In this document: one piece after another, positions 16,574-24,650 of the stretch
Numbering within the stretch: the stretch's first letter is position 1
Layout: the number at the start of each line of letters is the position of its first letter
NCBI GenBank assembly: GCA_021819525.1
Contig: JAKAQW010000009.1
Coordinates: 1 to 43,712, forward strand
Source: Actinomycetes bacterium
GTDB lineage: Bacteria > Actinomycetota > Acidimicrobiia > Acidimicrobiales > UBA8190
Reading direction: 5' to 3'
DNA length: 43,712 bases
Program-made: the position numbers and the translations under genes
The notes under the pieces: generated by a model
Told to the model about the DNA's origin: nothing
The model's input: the letters and a program-made list of their open reading frames with translations, nothing else
Databases searched by the model: none

Positions 16574-16999
16574 ATGTGGGACCCGACCGCAGCCCGGCGT
16601 GTCTACTCTGCCCTCGGGGCGGCTCGTCCGGGAGGGGGCGCTGCGCCGGCAGCTCCCGCCCGGTCCGGCACCGGACTTGGCGCTCTGCCTGTCGGGCCGC
16701 CGGCCGCCGCCGGTGCCCTGGGAGCACCATTAGATCCGCTGGCTCGACTTCTGGCTCCGGCCCGGCCCCGCCGTCGCCGCCGATGTGTTGGCTGAAGCGT
16801 GAGCGCGTGTCGAGGCCGAGCGCATCGAGGTGGTCGCCTACCTCGGTGGGCGGGGCCGGAAAGGCACCGCCCTGGCTTTCCTGGCGGTCCTCGGCGGAGC
16901 AGCCGTCCGGGATGTCGTGGCGTTCGTGCGCCAAGGTTTCGAACCCCGTGCGACCGAGATGCCGTGGCGGCGTCGCGTCGCCGCCCGACTGCCCAGTTG
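16574..16999 (+). pseudogene. protein-tyrosine-phosphatase-like pseudogene
   Basis: Reads MWDPTA in one frame, then after a frameshift near 16600 STLPSGRLVREGALRRQLPP and PAPDLALCLSGRRPPPVPWE. A TAG (16731) is followed by IRWLDFWLRPGPAVAADVLA, a TGA (16800), then RVEAERIEVVAYLGGRGRKG and a tail ending EMPWRRRVAARL. Intact actinobacterial relatives carry a CxxGxGRTG phosphatase loop; here the loop is YLGGRGRKG without the Cys. One frameshift, two stops and loss of the nucleophile show decay. The 3' limit is approximate. Confidence 0.65.
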
Positions 17000-17096
17000 C
17001 CTTCGGGTCGGTTGCTTTCAGGGCATCCGCGGCGCGGCGAAAACGGGCGGTGGTCGCCAACGCCTGGCCATATCGACACGACCGGCTGATCGAGGA

Positions 17097-17606
17097 TCAG
17101 GCGGTGAGGGCGGCGCGCAACACCGGCAGCAGGGCGTTGGCCCGGTCGACGTGATGGGTGAGGATTCCCTCCAGGTTGGAGAGGTCAAGGTCGGTACCGT
17201 CGCTGCGCATCGGGATGAACGATGCGGGCTCGTCCCAGCCGCCGCTGACCTGGGCCCCGTGGGCGAAGAAGAGCGGGTCATAGCGCAGCGCCAGGATGAG
17301 TCCAGCGTCATCGGCGTACGCGACGATCCGCACGTCGGCGCCTCGCAGGCTTGGCGTGGCGATCACTCGGTGCTCTTCGTTCTGGGCGTGATCAAGGAGA
17401 TCGGCGAGTTGCTCGGGCAGCCACTCGCCTGAGAAGTCGGCCAGGCTCAACCTGTCGGCCGCCATGTGGCGAGCTGCGGTCATGGAGGCGACGAACCGGG
17501 ACAGCTGCTCGCGGTTCACCGTGAAGGCGTCACCCTGCGCTTTCGGGCGGTCGGGGGTCCGCCGTAGGTCGGCGGCACCGGTCTTGGACGGATCTGTGGT
17601 CGGCAT
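17097..17606 (-). CDS. conserved-looking protein of unknown function
   Basis: 169 residues, soluble, acidic. No family recognised. The N-terminal 30 residues are polar and Pro/Lys-rich; the rest is mixed alpha/beta (FVASMTAARHMAADRLSLAD; VRIVAYADDAGLILALRYDP; DLDLSNLEGILTHHVDRANA). ATG 17606 has GAGGAGGGAG about 11 nt upstream. Its promoter region carries a 38-bp element shared with the winged-helix regulator at 30.6-31.2 kb, which suggests that this gene belongs to the same mobile element and regulon. Confidence 0.6.
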   Translation of the reverse strand: MPTTDPSKTGAADLRRTPDRPKAQGDAFTVNREQLSRFVASMTAARHMAADRLSLADFSGEWLPEQLADLLDHAQNEEHRVIATPSLRGADVRIVAYADDAGLILALRYDPLFFAHGAQVSGGWDEPASFIPMRSDGTDLDLSNLEGILTHHVDRANALLPVLRAALTA

Positions 17607-17641
17607 CGAGATAGCACTCCCTCCTCGAGTGGTTGGCGTCG

Positions 17642-17679
17642 AAGGACCTACCTCCAGGGACGCTATGACCTCAAGGCCA
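17642..17679 (-). promoter_or_regulatory. shared upstream element, copy 1 (candidate promoter)
   Basis: Read on the minus strand: TGGCCTTGAGGT, 11 variable bases, TGGAGGTAGGTCCTT, ending 35 nt before the ATG at 17606. The second copy at 31194-31231 matches 26 of 27 bases outside the variable spacer. TTGAGG and TAGGTC are 18 nt apart, so the pair may be a -35/-10 promoter. Confidence 0.6.
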
Positions 17680-17865
17680 TCGAGTCGGGTGCGACGTTGG
17701 AGTCGATCTCAAGGCGGAGCGCCCCGCGGATGCGGCGGAGGAACTCCAACTGTCCGGTTGTGTGGGCACTGCGCCGGGTCTCGATGCGGAAAACTGGCTC
17801 GGCGAGTCGGGTATCCGCAGCGTTACCCACCGGTTCTTAGATTAGATGCGGAATATACGCCTCTC

Positions 17866-17881
17866 TGGTATGCTTTCCGCT
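17866..17881 (+). promoter_or_regulatory. extended -10 promoter of abiEi, probably leaderless
   Basis: TGGTATGCT (17866-17874) matches the extended -10 pattern TGnTATnnT. Transcription would start about 7 nt later, at or next to the GTG at 17882, giving a leaderless mRNA. No good -35 is seen, as expected for extended -10 promoters. Confidence 0.4.
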
Positions 17882-18799
17882 GTGAAGTCAAGAGCAGAGG
17901 AGGTGGGACTCCGGAGCCCGCGAGGCGCTGAGCGCCGGGTCCCGTCCTGGGCTGCGGGCCTGGTCGCGGGCCTGGCCCGCGATCTACCCACTGTCGTCAC
18001 TCGCCAGGACGTCGTCGACCGTCTCGCCGCAGCCGGCAGTGACCGCGACGTCGAGTCCGCGATCGCGGAGCTGCGCCGTCTCGGGTGGCTGGTCGGCTTG
18101 GCCGTCCACGGCGCGTGGGCGTTCATCCCACCCGGCCAAGAAGAGGTCGTCGACCCCTACATCGATCTGCGGGCGTGGCGAGCCCGAGATCCCGCGGCGA
18201 CGTTCCGGCTGGCCGGCGCAGCAGCGGCCTGGCATCTGGGCTACCTCGATCGTGCACCCTCGGGTCACGTCCCGCTGTGGCTTCCGGCCGGCCTGCGGTT
18301 ACCCGACGGGCTTCGCCCCGTCGTCTCGGTGACCCGCATCGACTGGCCACCACCGGCCTGGGCTCAGCTCGGGCCCACCGCAGCTTTGCTGGCCCGGCGA
18401 AGGCTCGACCTGGTCTCGTGGTCGAGCGGCCTACCGGCGTTCGGACCGGATGCCCTGGTAGTGCAACTGGCGGCCCGGCCCGGCTCATTCGAACCGTGGT
18501 CGGACCTCGTCGCCCACCTCGATGCGCTCGTCGTCGACGTCGATGACGCCCGCCTGGTGAGCTTGCTCGCCGGGCAGTCCGGGTCGACCTGGCAGCGCGC
18601 CGCTTACCTCCTTCATGCCGGCGGGCAACCCCAGCGCGGCCTCGACGTCCTCGTCCGGCGCCCACCGGGGGCGATGCCCATCGCCCGCTTCGCCCGCCCC
18701 CAGGCGGACCCGCCGGCCGGCGGGGGGTTGTGGGTCCCCGAGTACCGGCTCATGGACGAGCTGATCGGCCCCACCCAACAGCTCATCGGCAAGGCCTAG
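17882..18799 (+). CDS. abiEi: AbiEi-family type IV antitoxin
   Basis: 305 residues. The N-terminal winged helix (DLPTVVTRQDVVDRLAAAGS; AIAELRRLGWLVGLAVHGAW) and the following region (FRLAGAAAAWHLGYLDRAPS) match AbiEi antitoxins, which repress their own operon and counteract the AbiEii nucleotidyltransferase. GTG 17882 is chosen because a -10 box places the transcription start at that codon; GTG or ATG codons further upstream would precede transcription. It is followed 5 nt later by the toxin gene, the usual antitoxin-toxin order. Phage-defence or element-maintenance role is known for the family. Confidence 0.8.
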   Translation: MKSRAEEVGLRSPRGAERRVPSWAAGLVAGLARDLPTVVTRQDVVDRLAAAGSDRDVESAIAELRRLGWLVGLAVHGAWAFIPPGQEEVVDPYIDLRAWRARDPAATFRLAGAAAAWHLGYLDRAPSGHVPLWLPAGLRLPDGLRPVVSVTRIDWPPPAWAQLGPTAALLARRRLDLVSWSSGLPAFGPDALVVQLAARPGSFEPWSDLVAHLDALVVDVDDARLVSLLAGQSGSTWQRAAYLLHAGGQPQRGLDVLVRRPPGAMPIARFARPQADPPAGGGLWVPEYRLMDELIGPTQQLIGKA

Positions 18800-18804
18800 A
18801 GCCA

Positions 18805-19689
18805 GTGGCCGGTCTGACCCGGGCGCTCATCACTCGCCACGCCGCTGGTCGTCGGGACGCCTACGACGCCGCGCTGTTGGACGTCGCCCAAGACCACCTG
18901 CTGTACCTGCTTGCCCAGCTCGAGGTGTTCAGCGCGGACGAACTGGTCTTCAAGGGCGGGACGAGCCTGCGCAAGTGTCGGCTCGGCAATGACGGACGGT
19001 TCTCTACGGACTTGGACTTCGCCGCCCCCTCTGATGACGTGGTCCTCCAGGTGTGCGCAGTCGTCGACGGCGCCGCGGTGGGCGGGTTCCACTACGCGTT
19101 GCGCTCGACGCGAGGCGACGGCCGGCATTGGGACCTCACGGTCACCCACGACCAGCTCGGATCGCCGAGCATCCCGGCCAGCATGGAGTTCGCCCGCCGC
19201 CCCCTCGCCCTCGCCCCCGAACCGCTGGCGTTCGTGGCGCTGCCGATCCATCGGGCCTACCCCTTCGACCTCCCCGTCCTGCCGGTGATCGCCGAAGCCG
19301 AAGCATGCGCCGAGAAGCTGGCCCGCTACCGTCGCACGCCACTCGGACGCGACCTCGACGACCTCTTTCGGTTCGCCGGACGCCCGATCGACGAGCCACT
19401 CGTCCGGCGCCTATGGGTCCTCAAGGTCTGGGGCGACGTGGTCGACGACGGCCGCGGCCACGGTCCCCTCGACCCGGCCGGTATCTTGACGATCCACCGC
19501 CCCGACGAGTTCGCGGCCGACTCCATCGGGGCACTCACTCGCCCGGTCGACGTCGTGGCCTGGGAAGCCCACGTACGTGCCCGCTTCGGGTTCCTCGCCG
19601 CCTTCGCCGACGACGAGCGCCGCTGGGCGGCATGCAGCGAACGTCACCGTCGGGAGGTGGACAGGGCGCTGGCCGCCCTCGGCTCCTGA
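18805..19689 (+). CDS. abiEii: AbiEii-family nucleotidyltransferase toxin
   Basis: 294 residues. The nucleotidyltransferase motifs are present: ELVFKGGTSLRKC (Lys-Gly-Gly-Thr-Ser loop) and RFSTDLDFA (the D-x-D-F metal-binding pair), followed by EAEACAEKLARYRRTPLGRD, which holds the downstream conserved Lys. Known AbiEii toxins transfer nucleotides and block translation by modifying tRNA ends; that is family knowledge. GTG 18805 directly follows the antitoxin stop. No defects seen, so the pair is probably active. Confidence 0.85.
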   Translation: MAGLTRALITRHAAGRRDAYDAALLDVAQDHLLYLLAQLEVFSADELVFKGGTSLRKCRLGNDGRFSTDLDFAAPSDDVVLQVCAVVDGAAVGGFHYALRSTRGDGRHWDLTVTHDQLGSPSIPASMEFARRPLALAPEPLAFVALPIHRAYPFDLPVLPVIAEAEACAEKLARYRRTPLGRDLDDLFRFAGRPIDEPLVRRLWVLKVWGDVVDDGRGHGPLDPAGILTIHRPDEFAADSIGALTRPVDVVAWEAHVRARFGFLAAFADDERRWAACSERHRREVDRALAALGS

Positions 19690-19739
19690 TGGCAGCCCGA
19701 CCGGGGGAGCGGGCCTGAGCGTTGCTCCGGGAGCTGCCT
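19690..19739. terminator. possible bidirectional terminator
   Basis: The 50 bp between convergent abiEii and the NlpC/P60 gene hold imperfect dyads (GGCAG/CTGCC at the ends; GGAGC/GCTCC inside). No T-run. Weak. Confidence 0.25.
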
Positions 19740-20723
19740 CTACGACGCGCCCGGCCGGGTGGCGCCCACGTAGACCATGCCTCCGAAGTCACTGTCGATG
19801 GTGGTGGAGAAGGTGTCTTCTCGGACGTTGGCGCCGGTGTAGGGGGCGTCGACCATGACGCCGGGGGTGACGACGAGACCAACGTGGTCGATGGATTGCG
19901 GGCCTCCTCCGAAGAAGACCAGGTCGCCCGGTCCGAGCGGCGTGCCCGCCGGCAGCTGCGGTCCGGCGTCGTACTGGTCTTGGGCGACCCGGGGCAGGCT
20001 GATGCCGGCGACCTTGTAGGCAGCCTGGACGAGGCCGGAGCAGTCGAAGCCGACGCCGGGGGTCTCCCCACTCCAGATGTAGGGGGTGCCGACCTGGGCG
20101 AGGGCCCAGTCGAGCGCGATCCCTCCGGCGGTGCCGGTGGCCACGGTCTGGGCCTGGGTCTGGCCGTAGGTCTGGGCGAGGGAGAGGACCTCGCTGACGT
20201 ACCAGGTCGCGTGGTTGTAGTCGAAGATGGCCTGGTTGAGGTTGGCGCCGTTGGCTGCCCCGTTGGCACACAGCATCCGGGCCGCCGCGTACACCGCGTC
20301 GACCGGGTCGTACGGGCTGGGCGGGTTGGCGCCCCCGGGCGGGACGGGCTCGCCATAGGCGGCAAAGGTGGCCGGTTCGAACTGCATGGGACCCATGGCG
20401 ACCCCGGCGAAATTCAGCCCAGCCTGGACTCCCGGCAGGGTCGATTGGCCGTTGTCGGACTCGATCGTGCCGATGGCTGCGAGCACGGTCCAGGGAAGCC
20501 CCGGGCAGGTGGTGGCAGCCTGCTGGTAGAGGGCGAGCATCGCCGGGGGGATCGCGGTCGTGGCCGAGGCCGAGGGGGCGGTGTCCCCGCCGCCGAGGAG
20601 CGAGGCAATCCCCGCCCCCGCTCCTGCCGCGAGGAGCGCGACGAGGAGGACGAGCCCGCCAGCCGCGGCAGTGAGCTTGCTGGCGAACCCGGAGGTGGCG
20701 GTCTCGTCGAGGGCGATGCTCAC
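19740..20723 (-). CDS. bifunctional lytic transglycosylase / NlpC-P60 endopeptidase of the conjugation system
   Basis: 327 residues. After a membrane helix (AAGGLVLLVALLAAGAGAGI) comes a lytic-transglycosylase domain (VLAAIGTIESDNGQ with catalytic Glu; MGPMQFEPATFAAYG; AVYAAARMLC), then an NlpC/P60 domain with Cys in GFDCSGLVQAAY (about 224) and His in IDHVGLV. It cuts peptidoglycan to open a path for the secretion channel, the VirB1-like role. GTG 20723 overlaps the upstream gene's stop (GTGA). Last gene of the minus-strand conjugation operon. Confidence 0.9.
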   Translation of the reverse strand: MSIALDETATSGFASKLTAAAGGLVLLVALLAAGAGAGIASLLGGGDTAPSASATTAIPPAMLALYQQAATTCPGLPWTVLAAIGTIESDNGQSTLPGVQAGLNFAGVAMGPMQFEPATFAAYGEPVPPGGANPPSPYDPVDAVYAAARMLCANGAANGANLNQAIFDYNHATWYVSEVLSLAQTYGQTQAQTVATGTAGGIALDWALAQVGTPYIWSGETPGVGFDCSGLVQAAYKVAGISLPRVAQDQYDAGPQLPAGTPLGPGDLVFFGGGPQSIDHVGLVVTPGVMVDAPYTGANVREDTFSTTIDSDFGGMVYVGATRPGAS

Positions 20724-21835
20724 GCGCCAGCGAGGGACAGCCCGGCCAGCTCGACCAGGCGGACGCGTGCCACGCCGGTGGAGCTGGCGGGGAGCCACAC
20801 CGGGCCGTCTGGTGCGCCACGGCCGGCGCGGGCGGTGGTGGCGACCGGGACGACCGGGTGGCAGAGCACCCGGCGGGCCTCGGCCTCGCGCCGGGGGCTC
20901 GGGAAGCTGAACAGGACCCAGTTGGTATGCCCCGCCGCGGCGGCGAGGCGGGCATAGCCGTCGAGCTTCCGGCCGAGGCGTTCGAGGCGTTCGGTGCCGT
21001 TGTCGTACTCGACGAGGAACGGCAGGCTCGTGGCGTGCTCGGTCCACACCCCGTAGCCGTCGGGGCGGACGACCTCGCCCCACTCCGCGGCGCAGCGCCG
21101 TTCGGACCACCACTCCTCGAGCCGGCAGCCAGTGCGGGTGCGCGCCGAGCGGGCGAGGGCGCAGAAGAAGCCGTTGGTCCCGACGAGGTGGGCGAGGCGC
21201 TGGCTGGCGGCGAGGTCACCGACGAGGCGGCGCCGCCAGGCGACGTCGGCCACCTCGACGCCGTGCTCGGCGGCGACGAGGGCGGCGCCGAGCGGACCGA
21301 GGACCCAGTGGAACGGGACCGGGCTGCCACCGCGCCGTGGTCGGAAGCGGTCGAGGACGTCGAGGGCGTACAGCTCGGCGAGGCGCATCCGGGCCCGGCG
21401 CTCCCCGGTGAAGCAGACGTCGGCGACCTGGGAGCTGGTGAGCACCCGGTGATCCTCGAGCAGGCGGCAGAGCCGGCGGTCGCGTTCGGTGAGCCGGCCG
21501 AGGACGGGGAGTAGCCGGGAGTCGAGGTCCCGCCAGCCACGACGGCTGGTGTCGCTCGGCCCACTGCGATGCGGAGCGCCATCGGGCTGTGGCGAGAGGC
21601 GATGCGGAGCGCCTGACGGCGCCGGACCACCTGCCGAGACGGATGCGGACGGAAGCCGAGCTGCCGAGGACCGAGTCGTCGACGACCGAGCGGCGCTGGC
21701 TGGAGCTGCCGGCGATGCCGGAGCGGATGGACCAGCTGCCGGCGTGAGCGGCCCGGCGGCTCCAGCCGAGCCCGAGCCAGTACCAGCCGATCCAGAGCGG
21801 ACCGGCCCCTGGCAGGCATGATCGAGCGAGCTCAT
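20720..21835 (-). CDS. replication-relaxation family protein
   Basis: 371 residues. The first 90 are Ser/Ala/Pro-rich and probably disordered. The core has a winged-helix start (LTERDRRLCRLLEDHRVLTS; QVADVCFTGERRARMRL), FHWVLGPLGAALVA, and later FLVEYDNGTERLERLGRKLD, the pattern of replication-relaxation proteins carried on actinobacterial and Gram-positive mobile elements. The conserved acidic E-x-D segment is nuclease-like, but activity is not established here. ATG 21835 overlaps the TraG stop (ATGA); a GTG at 21841 is an alternative. It could substitute for or assist the missing relaxase. Confidence 0.8.
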   Translation of the reverse strand: MSSLDHACQGPVRSGSAGTGSGSAGAAGPLTPAAGPSAPASPAAPASAARSSTTRSSAARLPSASVSAGGPAPSGAPHRLSPQPDGAPHRSGPSDTSRRGWRDLDSRLLPVLGRLTERDRRLCRLLEDHRVLTSSQVADVCFTGERRARMRLAELYALDVLDRFRPRRGGSPVPFHWVLGPLGAALVAAEHGVEVADVAWRRRLVGDLAASQRLAHLVGTNGFFCALARSARTRTGCRLEEWWSERRCAAEWGEVVRPDGYGVWTEHATSLPFLVEYDNGTERLERLGRKLDGYARLAAAAGHTNWVLFSFPSPRREAEARRVLCHPVVPVATTARAGRGAPDGPVWLPASSTGVARVRLVELAGLSLAGA

Positions 21836-24591
21836 ACCCACCTACCCCTTGAGTCCACCGGCGCGGCGGAGCCCTCTCCGGCGCCGTGTGCTGGTGGTTC
21901 GGCCGGTCCCGAGGGCTCCAATCCAGGTCGGAGCCCCTCGTGGAGCCCCTCGTGGAGCCCCTGACGGAGCCCCTCGTGGACGCTGTCCCGGTCGGAGCGT
22001 GGCCTGACCTCACGGGCGGCCCGCGCGGTTCGTGCCGCGGCGATGGCGGTGACCGTGCCGGCGTCGTCGCCGCAGTTGTCCTTGGCGGTGGCAGTTCTCG
22101 TTCCGGCAGGAAGCGTGCGTCCGGCGAGGGGCTTGGCAGCCTCGGGGCGGGGCCGGTGATGCGCTGCCCGGTTGGCGGTCCGCACCGCCTCGGCCCGGCC
22201 AGGCTGGGGTGGTGGCGCGGGCCGGGTGCGCAGCGTGAAAGCGGGGGTCTCCTCGCCGCCGACGACGAGGCGGGCGGCAGCCGTGTAGGCGCCGAGGTGG
22301 GAGAGGTCGTGCTCGGAGACCTCGGGGGCGACGTGGCGGGAGAGGACATGCGCGTCCTCGGGGGACATGGAGAACCACACCTTGGTCCGAGCGTTCGCCG
22401 ACACTGCTTCGCGCAGCTCACGGGGGAGCTGGCCCAAGTGCTGGTGGGCGAGGACCATGGAGAGCCGGTAGCCCCGCGCTTCGGCGAGCATCTCGTCGAA
22501 GCTGCGCGGCAGGTGCAGGAAGTTCTGGGCCTCGTCGACGACGAGGGAGGCGTCGACGCGGGCGGCCTGGCCGAGCCGGGCGCGATGGGTGGCGGTCTGC
22601 CACACCTTGGCGACGACGAAGGAGCCCAAGAGCCGGGCGGTCTCCTCGCCCAGGATGCCCTTGGGGACCCGGACCAAGCAGATGCCGCCGTCGAGGACCT
22701 GGCCCATGTCGAAGCTCGAGTCGGGGCGCCCGACGACCGAGCGGACGAAGTCTCGGAGCAAGAACGCCCGCAGCTTGTTCATGACCGGGCCGATGACCTG
22801 TGCCCTGCTCGCCTCGGACATCTGGTCGTAGGACTTCCAGAACCCGCCGAGCCCGACGGTGTCGGCCGAGACCACCGCGACGCGGGGCTTTCTGAATTCG
22901 TCGTCGGAGAGCAGCCGGGGCACATCCGCGAGGCTGGTCGAGGTGCCGGTCGTGGCCGAGTGGCGCAGCAGCGTGAGGCACGCCGAGCGCAGCACGTCGT
23001 CGGTGCGCGGCCCCCAGAAGGCCGAGAAGATGGAGCGGAAGATCCCGACCAGGTTGTCGACCGCGAGATCGGGGTCGGGTCCCGACAGGACGTTGAGGAC
23101 AGGGGCGGCGTCGGGGTCCTCGGGGTCGACGAGCACGGTGCGCGCCTCGGCGCCGTCGGGGAGCCGGTCGCAGAGGTCGGTGATCAGATCGCCCTTGGGG
23201 TCGATCACGACCACACCGCGGCCGGAGGCGACGTCCTCGAGGACGAGGTTGGTGAGCAGCGTCGACTTGCCCGAGCCGGTCGCCCCCATGACGTGGAGGT
23301 GGTAGCGGGCGTCTGCGACCGCCAAGCTGACCGGTCGGCGCCCGCCGGCTTGGGCGTCGCCGAGCACCTTCGGCGCACCGGTCACCCGGGAGGCATCCGG
23401 TCCGGCGACGCCAGCAGCAGCGGGCCGGGCGACGGCCGGCGGTGGGGGCACGGCGTTGGCGCCGGCCCGGGCGAGCCCCGGCACCGAGACATCGGTCGGC
23501 AGATGGGCCAGCGCGGCAAGCTCTTTGACCGAGACGAGGTTGCCCCTGCCGAGCCGGTGCTCGGCGAGCACCCGGGCGGGATGGCGCAGCCGGTGCCGCT
23601 CCAGGCGGTTGCGTCCCGAGAACAGCGCGAACGCGGTCGCGACGGCGTGCGCCCGGCCGCGCAGGCGGGCTTTGGCCTGGCGGTCGGTTGCGGTGCTGGC
23701 AACGGCGTAGCGGATGGCGATCGCCCAGCACGGCTGGGCGGCCTTGTCCAAGATGTCGGCCACGTCCGCTGCCCGAGTCGGGTCGACGGCTGTGGGCTTC
23801 GTGGTCGGGCCGGGGGTGACGAGGTCGAGGAGGCGGGCAGCTCGGGTGGCGGGGCGCCCGGCGCGGCGTGCCGTGGCCGTCTTGTGGAGGCGGGCCAAGC
23901 GCCGTCCGGTGACGGGCCGGGCGAGGACCTGGACGCACGCGGTCTCTCCCTCGCCGAGGGCGGCCAGGGCGCCGAGGAGCGGGCGGAGGGGGTCGACCTT
24001 GTGTTCGGTGCGCAGCATGTACTGCTCGCCGACAGTCAGGGTGAGGCTCCCGCCGGTCGCCACCCCTGATCCCACAAGCGGCGGCGTGGCGGGCAGGGTG
24101 TCGGTGCGCGCCCCGGGCCAGGCGGCCTCGACGGCCCGCTCGACGAGCCCCGGCGGGATGCCGCCAGGCACCCACAGCGAGATGGTGAGCCCGGCGTCGG
24201 AGGCCACCAGTTCGAAGCCGAGGTGCGGTTGGCCCAAGATCGCCCGCCGCCAGGTGGGGCGCAGCAGGGCGACGAGGTTGGTCCAAAGCGTGGCCGCCCC
24301 TTCGGGGTCGACGACTGGCGGGCTGAGCACCTCGACGAGTCGGGCGCCCCGGGCCATCCTCCGGCCCTGGGCGGCCCGTGCGGCCGACAGGGCCACCAGG
24401 GCGACGACACCTACGCCGAGGGCGACCGGACCGGCCGCTACGGCCACGTGGGCCAAGACGTGGGCGACGTGGTGGAGAAGGCGGTCGGTGGTCGGGCCGG
24501 GGTGGGCGAGGTAGTGGGCCAGTGGTCCCGACGGCAGGTGGGGTGCCGGCGGCGGCTGGGTCACGGGGGCGGTTGGGGCGGTGGTGGGCAC
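21832..24591 (-). CDS. type IV coupling protein (VirD4/TraG-like)
   Basis: 919 residues. A Pro-rich start, a membrane helix (VALGVGVVALVALSAARAA), a long middle region, then the motor domain: Walker A HVMGATGSGKSTLLTNLVLE (about 430-447), VVIDPKGDLITDLCDRLPDG, Walker B LVVDEAQNF (about 682) and VLAHQHLGQLPRELREA. It brings DNA to the secretion channel using ATP. GTG 24591 follows AGGAGATCAA; an open frame continues upstream but looks non-coding. The C-terminus carries short HEGL repeats. It overlaps the replication-relaxation gene. Confidence 0.93.
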   Translation of the reverse strand: MPTTAPTAPVTQPPPAPHLPSGPLAHYLAHPGPTTDRLLHHVAHVLAHVAVAAGPVALGVGVVALVALSAARAAQGRRMARGARLVEVLSPPVVDPEGAATLWTNLVALLRPTWRRAILGQPHLGFELVASDAGLTISLWVPGGIPPGLVERAVEAAWPGARTDTLPATPPLVGSGVATGGSLTLTVGEQYMLRTEHKVDPLRPLLGALAALGEGETACVQVLARPVTGRRLARLHKTATARRAGRPATRAARLLDLVTPGPTTKPTAVDPTRAADVADILDKAAQPCWAIAIRYAVASTATDRQAKARLRGRAHAVATAFALFSGRNRLERHRLRHPARVLAEHRLGRGNLVSVKELAALAHLPTDVSVPGLARAGANAVPPPPAVARPAAAGVAGPDASRVTGAPKVLGDAQAGGRRPVSLAVADARYHLHVMGATGSGKSTLLTNLVLEDVASGRGVVVIDPKGDLITDLCDRLPDGAEARTVLVDPEDPDAAPVLNVLSGPDPDLAVDNLVGIFRSIFSAFWGPRTDDVLRSACLTLLRHSATTGTSTSLADVPRLLSDDEFRKPRVAVVSADTVGLGGFWKSYDQMSEASRAQVIGPVMNKLRAFLLRDFVRSVVGRPDSSFDMGQVLDGGICLVRVPKGILGEETARLLGSFVVAKVWQTATHRARLGQAARVDASLVVDEAQNFLHLPRSFDEMLAEARGYRLSMVLAHQHLGQLPRELREAVSANARTKVWFSMSPEDAHVLSRHVAPEVSEHDLSHLGAYTAAARLVVGGEETPAFTLRTRPAPPPQPGRAEAVRTANRAAHHRPRPEAAKPLAGRTLPAGTRTATAKDNCGDDAGTVTAIAAARTARAAREVRPRSDRDSVHEGLRQGLHEGLHEGLRPGLEPSGPAEPPAHGAGEGSAAPVDSRGRWV
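21930..21977. repeat. four 12-bp tandem repeats in the traG 3' end
   Basis: Plus-strand unit GGAGCCCCTCGT, third unit diverged to GGAGCCCCTGAC. On the coding strand it specifies HEGL/RQGL units near the C-terminus. The 12-bp period keeps frame, so the length can vary without disrupting the protein. Confidence 0.8.
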
Positions 24592-24650
24592 TTGATCTCC
24601 TGGCTGGCTCTGGTTGGTACGGCTGTGGCGATAAGGGTTGGCGGGTGGGC

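Noticed and set aside
16930-16960. A T-arm-like string (GGTTTCGAACCCC) suggesting a tRNA or att core
   Set aside because: It lies in the phosphatase-like pseudogene, where it encodes the conserved G-F-E-P-R segment, and no acceptor or anticodon stems can be drawn around it.
21930-21977. Short tandem repeats considered as a CRISPR array
   Set aside because: Units are contiguous 12-bp coding repeats with no spacers. No cas genes are present.
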